The translations under genes were made by a program, and so were the position numbers. Shown here in pieces: positions 36,933 to 45,008 of a stretch of 64,000 nucleotides of DNA. Under the pieces are notes generated by a model that was given only the letters and a program-made list of their open reading frames with translations, did no database searches and was not told the DNA's origin. Each line of letters opens with the position of its first letter. Within the stretch, counting starts at the first letter, position 1. This DNA comes from an uncultured Roseobacter sp. (GTDB taxonomy: Bacteria; Pseudomonadota; Alphaproteobacteria; Rhodobacterales; Rhodobacteraceae), in the NCBI RefSeq assembly GCF_947492555.1, contig NZ_CANLNE010000003.1, forward strand, positions 558,001 through 622,000, written 5' to 3'.

Positions 36933-38154
36933 AAACCACCTGCGGCTTGGGCCGCATCACCAGCCAGATCAGAGCACAGCCTGCCAGCACCAGAAAGGGA
37001 ATCATGGCGATGTTGACGGCTGCCCACCCCTCTTCGGCGGACCCGCCGGAGCAGTTCATCAACCCCCCCGAGGCGAGCGAGGCCAGTGTAACCCCGCCGA
37101 AGACCAGGAGATCATTTACCCCTTGCATGCGTCCGCGCTCATGCGGTTCATGTGCGCCCGCCAGCATCGTGGTGGCCCCGATGAAGCCGAAGTTCCAGCC
37201 CAGTCCGAGCAGGATGAGGGCGATGAAGAAATGCGCGAGCTCCACGCCGGACAGCGCCACGGCCCCGGCGGCACCGAGGATCAGCAGGCCGAGCCCCATG
37301 ATCCGCTCTACCCCGAACCTGACGATCAGATGGCCGGTGAAAAACGACGGTGCGAACATCGCCAGCACATGGCCCGTGACCACGTTGGAGGCATCCGCCA
37401 CCGCGAACCCACAGCCCACGACAGCCAGCGGCGTGGAGGTCATCACCAGGTTCATCAGCGCGTAAGACACCATGGCGCAGATCACGGCAACCGCGATGCG
37501 CGGCGTCTTCAACAATTCCATGACAGACCGTCCCCGCGGTGCCTCTGCCGAAGGTTTCAGCGGCTTGGGGATGTCGAGAAAAGCAAAGAGCAGCATGCCC
37601 AGCACGTTCAGCGCCATCGCCGCCATATAGACCGGGAAGAACCGCATGACCGTGGCATCGGGGTTTGCACTGGTCAGATAGCCAACCAGCTGCGGCCCGA
37701 TGATGGCCGACAACAGCCCGCCCGCCATGACATAGGAAATTGCCTTGGGGCGAAAGCTGTCCGAGGCTGTATCAGCCGCCGCAAAGCGGAAAAAACCCTG
37801 GGAAGACATATAAATGCCGGTCAGATAGCTGCCGACCAGAAAGATCCAGAAGTTGTCCAGCGTCAGCGCATAGGCGCAGATGGCCGCACCGATCAGCCCG
37901 CCAACGGCGCCGACGAGAAAGCCCGCGCGCCGGCCAAAACGCTGCATCAGGCCCGAGAGCCAGGGTGCGGTGGTCATCGACCCGAAGACGATCATCGAAA
38001 TGGGCAGTGTCGCAAGGCAGGCGTTGACCGCCATCTGCTGCCCCGCCAATCCGCCGATCACAAAAATCATTGTGATCTGGCTGCCCAGAAACGCCTGCGC
38101 CATGACCAGAACCATCACATTGCGCTTGGCGCGACTATCATCTGTTGCGTGCAT
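36931..38154 (-). CDS. Major facilitator superfamily transporter
   Basis: A 407-residue membrane protein with about 12 hydrophobic helices. A basic loop between helices 2 and 3 (LMQRFGRRAGFLVGA) follows the MFS motif A pattern. Substrate unknown; the layout resembles drug or sugar-type efflux permeases. The ATG at 38154 (MHATDDSRAKRN) is chosen because the open frame further upstream lies under cobK and has no transporter features. It is divergent from cobK across a 75-bp gap. Confidence 0.85.
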   Translation of the reverse strand: MHATDDSRAKRNVMVLVMAQAFLGSQITMIFVIGGLAGQQMAVNACLATLPISMIVFGSMTTAPWLSGLMQRFGRRAGFLVGAVGGLIGAAICAYALTLDNFWIFLVGSYLTGIYMSSQGFFRFAAADTASDSFRPKAISYVMAGGLLSAIIGPQLVGYLTSANPDATVMRFFPVYMAAMALNVLGMLLFAFLDIPKPLKPSAEAPRGRSVMELLKTPRIAVAVICAMVSYALMNLVMTSTPLAVVGCGFAVADASNVVTGHVLAMFAPSFFTGHLIVRFGVERIMGLGLLILGAAGAVALSGVELAHFFIALILLGLGWNFGFIGATTMLAGAHEPHERGRMQGVNDLLVFGGVTLASLASGGLMNCSGGSAEEGWAAVNIAMIPFLVLAGCALIWLVMRPKPQVV

Positions 38155-38229
38155 GCGCCTTGGGTAATCTGCTTGCCGGGTCGGGGCAAGTCCCCTTGCC
38201 ACCGGGGGCTTGTGGCCTAAAGTCGCGAT

Positions 38230-38973
38230 ATGAGAAATGCGGGTTCGATTCTGGTCATGGGGGGCGCGCGTGAGGCGCATGGCCTTGTATCCCGTCTTAA
38301 ATCTCGTGGCCGCTCGGTTGTCGCCAGCCTGCCAGAGCCCGAACGGGTGTTTGAGCCCTTGCCGGTGCCGACGCGGGTGGGGGCTTTTGAGGACAACGCG
38401 AGTTTCGAGGCCTGGGTGGACACGAACAACGTGGTCTGTGTGCTTGATGCGAGCCATGCCTTTGACGCTGAGGTCTCGCGGCGCGCCGCGCTTGTCTCGA
38501 CACGTCTGAATCTGCGGTATCTGCGGGTGTTGCGCGCGCCGTGGCGCGCCTCCGGGCAGGATTACTGGACGGACTACCGCACCGTGCGCAAGGCATCCGA
38601 AGACATCCAGTCGGGCGAGCGTGTGTTTAGCAATACCGGGCGGGCCTCCCTGCCGGAGTTCGAGACGTTTGCCGGGCAGGTGCTGTTTCTGCGCCAGACC
38701 CAAGCCCAGACAGCACCACCGCCCTATGACTTTGTGCGCTACGTCACCGGCACGCCGCCTTTCTCTCAGCACAGCGAAGAGGCGCTCTTTCAGACCCTGC
38801 GGATTTCACGCCTGATCTGCCGCAACGTGGGCGGATCGGCCAGCATCTCGAAACTGCTGGCCGCCCGGCGCCTGGGGCTTCGCGTGGCCATGGTTGCGCG
38901 GCCGGACCCGCCGACCGGCGTGCAGGTGGTTGAAACCGTGACCGAGGCGCTGGCCTGGGAAGCCGACGCATGA
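38230..38973 (+). CDS. cobK: Precorrin-6A/cobalt-precorrin-6A reductase
   Basis: A 247-residue CobK/CbiJ, which reduces precorrin-6A to -6B with NADPH in corrin ring synthesis. Visible blocks are ILVMGGAREAHGLVSRL (nucleotide fold), VLDASHAFDAEVSRRA and LRVLRAPWR. Other cobalamin genes are absent from the window, so this gene is separated from the main cluster. It overlaps the following glycosylase gene by 4 bp. Its product supports B12 enzymes such as NrdJ. Confidence 0.88.
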   Translation: MRNAGSILVMGGAREAHGLVSRLKSRGRSVVASLPEPERVFEPLPVPTRVGAFEDNASFEAWVDTNNVVCVLDASHAFDAEVSRRAALVSTRLNLRYLRVLRAPWRASGQDYWTDYRTVRKASEDIQSGERVFSNTGRASLPEFETFAGQVLFLRQTQAQTAPPPYDFVRYVTGTPPFSQHSEEALFQTLRISRLICRNVGGSASISKLLAARRLGLRVAMVARPDPPTGVQVVETVTEALAWEADA

Positions 38974-39602
38974 GCGTTGGGCGGATTATTGAAACCGACG
39001 CGGATGTGGCCGAAGGCGCGGCGTGGCTGGCCGATCAGGATGCCCGGCTGGCCCGCGCCCTGGCGGCAACCGGCCCGCTGCCACTGCGCCGCAGGCCGGA
39101 TGGCTTTGCACAATTGTTGAGTGCCATCGTCAGCCAGCAGGTCTCCACAGCCTCGGCCCGTGCGCTCTGGGCGCGGCTGGAGGAGGCGGACGCGACAGAG
39201 CCTGCCACTGTTCAGGCCCTGAGCGCGGAGGCTTTGCGGTCTTTGGGGCTCAGCCGTCAGAAGGCGCGCTACGCGCATGCGCTTGCCGCGGCAGAGATCG
39301 ACTTTGCTGCCCTCAGATCGGCACCTGATCAGGAGGTCATCCGGGTGCTGACCGGCGTCACCGGCATCGGTGTCTGGACCGCGGAAATCTACGCGATGTT
39401 CTCGCTGGGCCGTGCAGATGTCTTTGCGCCCGGCGATCTCGCCCTGCAGGAAGCGGCACGCCTTCTTTACGATCTGCCCGAGCGCCCCAAGGAACGGGAC
39501 TTGCGCGAGAGGGCGGAAAGCTGGTCACCCTGGCGGTCGGTTGCAGCACGGCTGCTCTTTGCGTACTACCGGGTGGCCAAACAGAGGGACGGGATCACAT
39601 GA
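38970..39602 (+). CDS. DNA-3-methyladenine glycosylase II (AlkA-type HhH-GPD)
   Basis: A 210-residue helix-hairpin-helix glycosylase that removes alkylated purines. The HhH motif is LTGVTGIGVWTAEIYAMFSLG, followed by the catalytic Asp in FAPGDLALQEA. QLLSAIVSQQVSTASARALW is the N-terminal block of the family. It lacks the four-Cys iron-sulfur loop, as AlkA-type enzymes do. It overlaps cobK and the next gene by 4 bp each. Confidence 0.9.
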   Translation: MSVGRIIETDADVAEGAAWLADQDARLARALAATGPLPLRRRPDGFAQLLSAIVSQQVSTASARALWARLEEADATEPATVQALSAEALRSLGLSRQKARYAHALAAAEIDFAALRSAPDQEVIRVLTGVTGIGVWTAEIYAMFSLGRADVFAPGDLALQEAARLLYDLPERPKERDLRERAESWSPWRSVAARLLFAYYRVAKQRDGIT

Positions 39603-40264
39603 CACGGGTTTTGAATGCAGGCCGCCGCGCGCCGGTGTCGGGGGATACGCGGTCTGTCGTGGTGTTCCTGCATGGTTATGGGGCCAATGGTGCCGATCTT
39701 CTGGGGCTTGCGGACCCGCTGGCCGAACATCTGCCCGATACACTTTTTGTGGCCCCCGATGCGCCCGAAGCCTGTGCCGGCGCGCCCATGGGATTTCAGT
39801 GGTTTCCGATCCCGTGGATCGATGGCTCGTCGGAAGAAGAGAGCATGCGCGGCATGATGCAGGCCATCGACGATCTCAACGCCTTTCTGGATGCGCTGAT
39901 GGTTGATGAGGACGTGCTGCCCGAGCAGGTGGTGCTCTTTGGCTTTTCCCAGGGCACGATGATGGCGCTGCATGTGGCCCCGCGCCGCGAAGACGCGGTA
40001 GCCGGTGTGGTCGGCTTTTCTGGTCGGTTGCTGAGCCCCGAAACCCTTGCCGATGAGGTGGTCGTGCGCCCGCCCGTGCTGCTGGTACATGGTGACGCCG
40101 ATGATGTGGTGCCGCCGCAATCCCTGCCGCAGGCTGCCGAGGCCCTGCAGGAAGCAGGCTGGCAGGATGTCTACGCCCATATCATGAAAGGCACCGGCCA
40201 CGGCATCGCGCCGGATGGTCTGTCCGTGGCGCTGGCCTTCATGCGCGACAAGCTGGGGCTCTGA
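39599..40264 (+). CDS. Carboxylesterase/phospholipase (alpha/beta hydrolase)
   Basis: A 221-residue esterase of the phospholipase/carboxylesterase family. The oxyanion region is VVVFLHGYGANGADLLGLA, the nucleophile Ser lies in VLFGFSQGTMMALH, Asp in LVHGDADDVVPPQ and His near the end in KGTGHGIAPDGL. All four catalytic elements are present. Substrate unknown. It closes the cobK-glycosylase-esterase operon with a 4-bp overlap. Confidence 0.9.
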   Translation: MTRVLNAGRRAPVSGDTRSVVVFLHGYGANGADLLGLADPLAEHLPDTLFVAPDAPEACAGAPMGFQWFPIPWIDGSSEEESMRGMMQAIDDLNAFLDALMVDEDVLPEQVVLFGFSQGTMMALHVAPRREDAVAGVVGFSGRLLSPETLADEVVVRPPVLLVHGDADDVVPPQSLPQAAEALQEAGWQDVYAHIMKGTGHGIAPDGLSVALAFMRDKLGL

Positions 40265-40287
40265 GCGCAGGCGGACAGCGGATCAGA

Positions 40288-40896
40288 TCACGGGTCGTCG
40301 ATCTCAGTCGCCAGACCAGACCGGACCAGCACGGTTAGAAACTTGCGCGCGGCCCCTGCGTCCAGACCGCGGATCGTGTCTCTGGCGGTCAAGGTGGCCA
40401 GACCATGCACGGACGCCCAAAGCAGGGTCAACCGCACCGCGTCCGCGCCATTGTCATTTTTCACGCCCGCCACGCTGCGCAACATGGTCTGCAGTTCATC
40501 CTGCACCGTGAACAAACGGCCGTCATCCGGGGTCTGCACTGGGTAGCTGAAAAGCGCCCGCCATCGCTCCGGTTCGGCCCGTGCAAAATCGAAATAGGCT
40601 TCCGCCATGGCGGTGAGCTTTGTCTCCAGATTCGCATCGGTACTGGTCACAGCGGCGGCCAACGCCGCCTGCAAGAGGCGGGCAGAGCGCATGTTCACTT
40701 CGCGCACCACGCCGTCGATATGACCAAAAGCGTTGTAGAGCGCGCCCACCGAGCAGCCTGCGGCCTGCGCCAGCCCACGGGCAGAGAGCGCCTCATATCC
40801 CTTTTTCAAAAGCAGCTGTTCTGCAGCATCGCCACCTTTTCGTCGGATGTCGGCAAGGTTGCGATCGCGGCGTGACGTAACGTTCTCTTCTTCCAT
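40288..40896 (-). CDS. TetR/AcrR-family transcriptional regulator of the adjacent desaturase
   Basis: A 202-residue regulator. The N-terminal helix-turn-helix spans about residues 15-60 (AAEQLLLKKGYEALSARGLAQAAGCSVGALYNAFG in two blocks). The C-terminal helical ligand domain resembles TetR_C_33 types. The ATG at 40896 leaves the first operator palindrome (40901-40913) just upstream; an in-frame start 15 codons earlier would lie across operator 2. The divergent gene is a fatty-acid desaturase, so it may sense a lipid or acyl-CoA. Confidence 0.88.
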   Translation of the reverse strand: MEEENVTSRRDRNLADIRRKGGDAAEQLLLKKGYEALSARGLAQAAGCSVGALYNAFGHIDGVVREVNMRSARLLQAALAAAVTSTDANLETKLTAMAEAYFDFARAEPERWRALFSYPVQTPDDGRLFTVQDELQTMLRSVAGVKNDNGADAVRLTLLWASVHGLATLTARDTIRGLDAGAARKFLTVLVRSGLATEIDDP

Positions 40897-40900
40897 TGCG

Positions 40901-40913
40901 TGAACATCGTTCA
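40901..40913. promoter_or_regulatory. TetR operator 1
   Basis: Perfect palindrome TGAAC-ATC-GTTCA (extended to GTGAAC...GTTCAC). It lies 5 bases upstream of the TetR gene start, consistent with autorepression. Confidence 0.75.
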
Positions 40914-40934
40914 CAGAATCAGAATTGTCAAATA

Positions 40935-40960
40935 TGAACACTGTTCATGAACTGCGTTCA
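40935..40960. promoter_or_regulatory. TetR operators 2 and 3, directly abutting
   Basis: TGAAC-ACT-GTTCA at 40935-40947 and TGAAC-TGC-GTTCA at 40948-40960, two 13-bp palindromes with no gap. Operator 2 extends to ATGAAC/GTTCAT. Together with operator 1 they give three copies of TGAAC-N3-GTTCA in the 90-bp gap between the TetR gene and the desaturase gene. Confidence 0.75.
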
Positions 40961-40986
40961 CGATCAAATCAGATAAAGGTGAGACG

Positions 40987-42078
40987 ATGCCAAGATTTGC
41001 AATTCCGGGTGGCTTTGCCCGTCAGGTCCGACAAAAAGGCCTCGACTATCTGCGCCAGCATGGCAACGGTCGCTATGCATCGCCCGGCCAGTGGGGCATG
41101 GCTGGTGTCTGGACTATTGCCTTGAGCGTTTCGACAGCGCTGCTGCTCACATCGCAGGGTCCAATGACGTTTCTTTGGTGTGCTGCCTGTGGTCTCTTTG
41201 CCTTCTTCGTGCTCGCCACACTCTGCCATGATGCGGCGCATGGGTCGCTGTCCCGCCATGGCTTTGTCAACCGGCTTGCCCTGACCTTGGGCTTTGGCAT
41301 GTTCGGCGTGTCGGGCGCGCTTTGGCGGTGGCGGCATATCCGGCTGCACCACGTTTTCCCCAATGTCGAAGGAACCGACATCGACGGCGAGGGATCACGG
41401 CTGATTCGGCTGGCACCTTACGGGGACTGGCACCCGTGGCATCGCGCCCAGGCCTTCTATGCACCGTTCCTTTACGCGTTGGTCATGGCGCATCTCGCTT
41501 GGGTCGAGGATTGGCAGAACCGCAAGATGGCGCGCCGCATGGCTGCGGAGCAGTTTGCAAATCCGATGGCGACGGCAGAGTTCCTTGCGGTCAAGGCCAT
41601 CCATGCGCTGGTGGTTCTGGGTCTGCCATGGTGGATCTTGGCTCCACCGCTTTGGGCGCTGGGGCTGGGGTATTTGATTTACACCGGCGTTGCGTCGATC
41701 CTCTTTATTGTCATCGTGGCAGGATCGCACCTGAGTGAAGAGGCGGATTTTGTCTCTCCTGACGGTGACCGCATTCCCCACGATTGGGCCGAACACCAGC
41801 TGCGTACCTGTCTGGACTGGTCGCCCGAAAGCGGCGCGGCTGCAATGCTTTCTGGCGGATCCAACGCGCATACGGCACATCACCTCTTTCCACAGGTGGC
41901 CCACTGCCACAACGCCGCTCTGAGCAAGATTGTTTCTGAGGCTGCGGCAGATCACGGCCTGACCCACAACATCACCACTTTCGCAGGGCTGGTTTTCTCT
42001 CACCTCCGGCATCTGCATCACCTTGGCCGCCCACCTTCGGGCCGCCTCAACCCCTTGCTGAAGGAAAAACAGTCATGA
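40987..42078 (+). CDS. Membrane fatty-acid desaturase
   Basis: A 363-residue integral-membrane di-iron desaturase. The three histidine boxes are present: HDAAH in LCHDAAHGSLSRHG, HIRLHH in WRHIRLHHVFPN and HTAHH in NAHTAHHLFP. Four hydrophobic segments separate them. It introduces a double bond into acyl chains or a related lipid; position and substrate are unknown. It is divergent from a TetR regulator with three shared operators and overlaps a lipoprotein gene by 4 bp. Confidence 0.92.
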   Translation: MPRFAIPGGFARQVRQKGLDYLRQHGNGRYASPGQWGMAGVWTIALSVSTALLLTSQGPMTFLWCAACGLFAFFVLATLCHDAAHGSLSRHGFVNRLALTLGFGMFGVSGALWRWRHIRLHHVFPNVEGTDIDGEGSRLIRLAPYGDWHPWHRAQAFYAPFLYALVMAHLAWVEDWQNRKMARRMAAEQFANPMATAEFLAVKAIHALVVLGLPWWILAPPLWALGLGYLIYTGVASILFIVIVAGSHLSEEADFVSPDGDRIPHDWAEHQLRTCLDWSPESGAAAMLSGGSNAHTAHHLFPQVAHCHNAALSKIVSEAAADHGLTHNITTFAGLVFSHLRHLHHLGRPPSGRLNPLLKEKQS

Positions 42079-42614
42079 AATCCTTGCCATCCCACATGCG
42101 TTTCATTGGCGTCATCATCGCACTTGCCCTGACCCTGACGGCCTGCACCGCCCCTTGGGGAGGGTGGGGTCCGCCCATCCCGGTTCAACCCAAACTCGCA
42201 GGCGCAAAGGGGTTGGATGTCTACGCAAGTCAGCCAGCGGAAATCCGACCGCGCCTGAGGGGCAGGCGTGCCACCCAGATTCTGGTCTGGTTGAATGGGA
42301 AGAGCTATTACGACGCGGACTGCCAGATTTCAAACGATGCTTTTGAGCTCCGCTTTCCCAGCTTCACTGTACTGGAGTTGCCTGATTATGGTAGGGCGTC
42401 CCCGCCAGCGACCGTGTCCTGCCGTGCGGGCGATCTCCGGGGGCAGACCGAACTCGCGGTGGTGAATATCTCATCGGAGATCCGTCAACGCCGTTCAGGT
42501 CAGAGCGCGCTGCCGGGCGCACCGATGGTCACGGTCAATATCCCGCTCGGACGCGATGACCGTCCCGGTGACATCTGGGGCTACCCGACTGCAGTATGGG
42601 TCAACCTCCGCTAG
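42075..42614 (+). CDS. Lipoprotein of unknown function, coupled to the desaturase
   Basis: A 179-residue protein with a signal sequence and lipobox LTAC (IIALALTLTACTAPW), so probably lipid-anchored. The mature part is mostly beta and rich in Arg and Pro; two Cys (DADCQIS, VSCRAG) may pair. No family recognised. It overlaps the desaturase stop by 4 bp (ATGA) and converges on the AraC-type gene with a 4-bp overlap of 3' ends. The coupling suggests it works with, or is induced with, the desaturase. Confidence 0.75.
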   Translation: MKSLPSHMRFIGVIIALALTLTACTAPWGGWGPPIPVQPKLAGAKGLDVYASQPAEIRPRLRGRRATQILVWLNGKSYYDADCQISNDAFELRFPSFTVLELPDYGRASPPATVSCRAGDLRGQTELAVVNISSEIRQRRSGQSALPGAPMVTVNIPLGRDDRPGDIWGYPTAVWVNLR

Positions 42615-43618
42615 TCCTTGGCCGCCTTGCGATAGGTGCCCGGGCTTTGGCCCATGATCCGGTTGAATTCGGTGTAGAAGTTCGACCGGGTCAGAAAGCC
42701 GGCGGTCTCGCCCACGGCGCCCACGGGGTCCGATGTACTGTGCAACAACCATGCGGCTTCTGCGACGCGGAATTCGTTGATGAATTGCGAGACATTCTTG
42801 CCCCCGGTTCGGTTGATGGCCTCAGAAAGCGCCCGATCCGTCACGCCCAGCCGCCGCGCCAGACGGGTCAGCGATAGCTGCGGATCAACGAACAGGCGGC
42901 TTTCTTCCAGAAAGGCGCGGGCCTTTTCCGCGATCTCCGCATCCTGGCTGTTTTGCTGGCTCTGCGCGGGCAGTGCATCGCCGCCGCGGATTGTTGCCGC
43001 AACCGCCAAGCCCAGTATGGCAATCATCACAAGACTGGCCAGCGACAGGAGCCAGCCGACGTTGGCGCCCTCATTGCGGGCAAAATCGATGGCAATCAGC
43101 GTGTCCATCACACAGGTAATCACCAGCAGGCCGACCCCGAACAGGATCAAACGGCGCATGAACCCCACATGAGCCACCGCCAGCTGTGACAAGCGGTCCG
43201 GTCCACCCCGCCAGAGCCGCAACAGCAGCAGCGCGTAGATGGCGTAGCTGAGCCCGATCATCAGGTCGAGCGCCACCCGGATGTTCGGGACAGCGGCCAC
43301 GACGGCTGTCGCCGCGGCAGCACAGCCGAGATGCAACAGGAGCGCCGTTTGCAGACGCGGCGCGCGGTCCGACAGGGCAAAGTACCCAAGATAGATCAGC
43401 GGCCCGATCCAGAACGGCAGCAGCCGCTGTACCACCAGCACCGCGTCGATCTGATAGGCAAATCGCAGAGCGACCAGTATCGTTTCGACCACGATCAGTC
43501 CCGCAAGCGCCGCGAAAAGCGTCTTGGCAGGCCCCGGTAACCAAGCCCGTGTCAGCACCATGACACCAAAAATCGCGGCCAATCCGGTCAGAAAAAGGGG
43601 GAGGGGGACGGAAATCAC
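42611..43618 (-). CDS. Membrane-bound AraC-family regulator
   Basis: About 335 residues from a GTG at 43618 (VISVPLPLFLTGLAA). The first 220 residues contain some seven hydrophobic helices (for instance TLFAALAGLIVVETILVAL and SLASLVMIAILGLAVAA). The C-terminal 110 residues are an AraC DNA-binding domain: LTRLARRLGVTDRALSEAIN and the second HTH VGETAGFLTRSNFYTEF, ending GQSPGTYRKA. The regulator would therefore sense a signal in or across the membrane. A longer start near 43735 would cover the 26-bp palindrome, so GTG is preferred. It is divergent from a hydrolase gene. Confidence 0.85.
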   Translation of the reverse strand: MISVPLPLFLTGLAAIFGVMVLTRAWLPGPAKTLFAALAGLIVVETILVALRFAYQIDAVLVVQRLLPFWIGPLIYLGYFALSDRAPRLQTALLLHLGCAAAATAVVAAVPNIRVALDLMIGLSYAIYALLLLRLWRGGPDRLSQLAVAHVGFMRRLILFGVGLLVITCVMDTLIAIDFARNEGANVGWLLSLASLVMIAILGLAVAATIRGGDALPAQSQQNSQDAEIAEKARAFLEESRLFVDPQLSLTRLARRLGVTDRALSEAINRTGGKNVSQFINEFRVAEAAWLLHSTSDPVGAVGETAGFLTRSNFYTEFNRIMGQSPGTYRKAAKD

Positions 43619-43648
43619 GGGGGCAGGCCTGTCCTCGATTGCGTGGCG

Positions 43649-43674
43649 CTGTCCTGAAAGCCGTTTCAGGACAG
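43649..43674. promoter_or_regulatory. 26-bp perfect palindrome between the AraC-type regulator and the hydrolase
   Basis: Arms CTGTCCTGAAA and TTTCAGGACAG (11 bp each, perfect) around GCCG. It lies 30 bp before the AraC-type start and 72 bp before the hydrolase start. It is a likely operator for one or both divergent genes. AraC proteins usually bind direct repeats, so a palindrome this good is notable. Confidence 0.6.
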
Positions 43675-43745
43675 TCAAGGCATTGCCCGAAAACGGCTCT
43701 TTGCTCAAGTCAGGATCATCGCAACACCAATTCATGAGGTCTGAC

Positions 43746-44801
43746 ATGAACACCAATCTTCGCCAATTCTGCCTGTCGGCGGCCATTATTCTGGGATTTG
43801 CAGCGACGGCGGATGCCGCCGATTTCGCCCCCGCCGTCGCCGAATACCGCGCGGCGCATAAAGAAGCGGATCGCGTGCTGGAAGGGCATGTGTGGTACCC
43901 GTCGCTGTCGCAGGAGCCGGAACGGTTGCTCAAGGGCAGCGCCGTCTGGCGCAACATTTCCGGCCATCTGGATGCCCGCATCGCACCCGGTGTCTTTCCG
44001 GTGGTGATGATGTCACACGGCATGTACGGCAACTCGATGAACCAGGCGTGGCTGGCCAAGCGCCTGGCTGCCGACGGGATCATCGTCGTGCAGCCCAACC
44101 ACCCCGGCACCACCAGCTTCGGGCGCGACCCCGATCAGGCGCGCCAGCTGTGGCTGCGCGCAACGGACCTTACCGTCAGTTTCGATGAGTTGCTGACCGA
44201 CCCGCGGTTTGCTGACCACATGGACCCAACACGTGTCGCCGCCGCAGGCCATTCGCTGGGCGGCTACACGGTCATGGCGGCCGCCGGGGCCCGGCACGAT
44301 GTGGCGCATTTCAATGAAGCCTGCGCGGATACCCCTGAGCGCCCGGATTGCGCCGCACTGGAGATGTGGAAGGTGGGGCACAACCCCGATGACCTTGAAG
44401 CGCTGCAAAGCGACCGGTCCGATCCGCGCCTACGCACCGTGATCCCGCTGGATCTGGGGGGGACACAGACCTTTGCGCCGGACAGCCTTGCCGAGATCGA
44501 CATCCCCGTGCTGGTCCTCGGCTCCGGGCGTCAGGACATGCTGGACCAGACCATCGAATCCCGCGCCCTGGTGGCCAACCTGCAGGAAAACCTGGTCACC
44601 CATGTTGAGGTGGAAGATGCCGGGCACTTTGATTTCATGGGCGTCTGCGTCGAAGGCGGATACGAATTGCTCAAGCGTGAAGAGCCGGGAGACGAGATCG
44701 TCTGTGTCAAAGGGCAGGACGCCCGGATTGCCCAGCACGACCGCATCTATGATCTGATCATGACGCATCTGCGGGCCACTGGCGTTGTGGCTCAACACTA
44801 A
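43746..44801 (+). CDS. Secreted alpha/beta hydrolase (PAF-acetylhydrolase/dienelactone-hydrolase type)
   Basis: A 351-residue protein with a signal peptide (LSAAIILGFAATADAAD). The nucleophile elbow is AAAGHSLGGYTVMA; oxyanion region VVMMSHGMYGNSM; the His is likely in VEVEDAGHFDFMG. The Cys-rich insert (ACADTPERPDCAALE) could hold a disulfide. Substrate unknown. The ATG at 43746 has GAGG upstream. It is divergent from the membrane AraC-type regulator, which probably controls it. Confidence 0.85.
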   Translation: MNTNLRQFCLSAAIILGFAATADAADFAPAVAEYRAAHKEADRVLEGHVWYPSLSQEPERLLKGSAVWRNISGHLDARIAPGVFPVVMMSHGMYGNSMNQAWLAKRLAADGIIVVQPNHPGTTSFGRDPDQARQLWLRATDLTVSFDELLTDPRFADHMDPTRVAAAGHSLGGYTVMAAAGARHDVAHFNEACADTPERPDCAALEMWKVGHNPDDLEALQSDRSDPRLRTVIPLDLGGTQTFAPDSLAEIDIPVLVLGSGRQDMLDQTIESRALVANLQENLVTHVEVEDAGHFDFMGVCVEGGYELLKREEPGDEIVCVKGQDARIAQHDRIYDLIMTHLRATGVVAQH

Positions 44802-44804
44802 GGA

Positions 44805-44849
44805 CACAAGGTCCGGTTCCGCCGTTTCTGGGTTGTGCCGGACCTTGTG
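44805..44849. repeat. 12-bp inverted repeat after the hydrolase gene
   Basis: CACAAGGTCCGG at 44805-44816 pairs perfectly with CCGGACCTTGTG at 44838-44849, with a 21-base loop. No T-run follows. It starts 4 bp after the hydrolase stop and may end or protect its transcript. Its right arm overlaps a DnaA-box sequence. Confidence 0.55.
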
Positions 44850-44866
44850 GATAACTGTCACTTAAC
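44846..44866. promoter_or_regulatory. DnaA-box sequence and CtrA-like box upstream of the HNH gene
   Basis: TGTGGATAA at 44846-44854 is a perfect DnaA box. Overlapping it, ATAA-CTGTCAC-TTAAC at 44851-44866 matches the CtrA site TTAA-N7-TTAAC with one mismatch. They lie about 140 bp before the HNH gene start. A similar combination occurs at 48047-48174. Confidence 0.5.
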
Positions 44867-45008
44867 CGTTACCGTGTTACCCTATGCATCCTGCGACATG
44901 TTGTGGTCAAACAGGGGCTTGCAAGACGCAAACCACGAGATATAGTCGGCCTATCGGCGGGACTGGCCCGCTGGACCGGACGCGGAACGGCAAAGGGTGC
45001 GTGTAATC

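Noticed and set aside
38155-38772. Upstream extension of the MFS gene by about 200 codons
   Set aside because: It lies antisense to cobK, has no membrane helices, and the ATG at 38154 gives a complete transporter.
43619-44113. Upstream extension of the AraC-type gene into the hydrolase gene
   Set aside because: Antisense to the signal peptide and first domain of the hydrolase, and it would cover the 26-bp palindrome.
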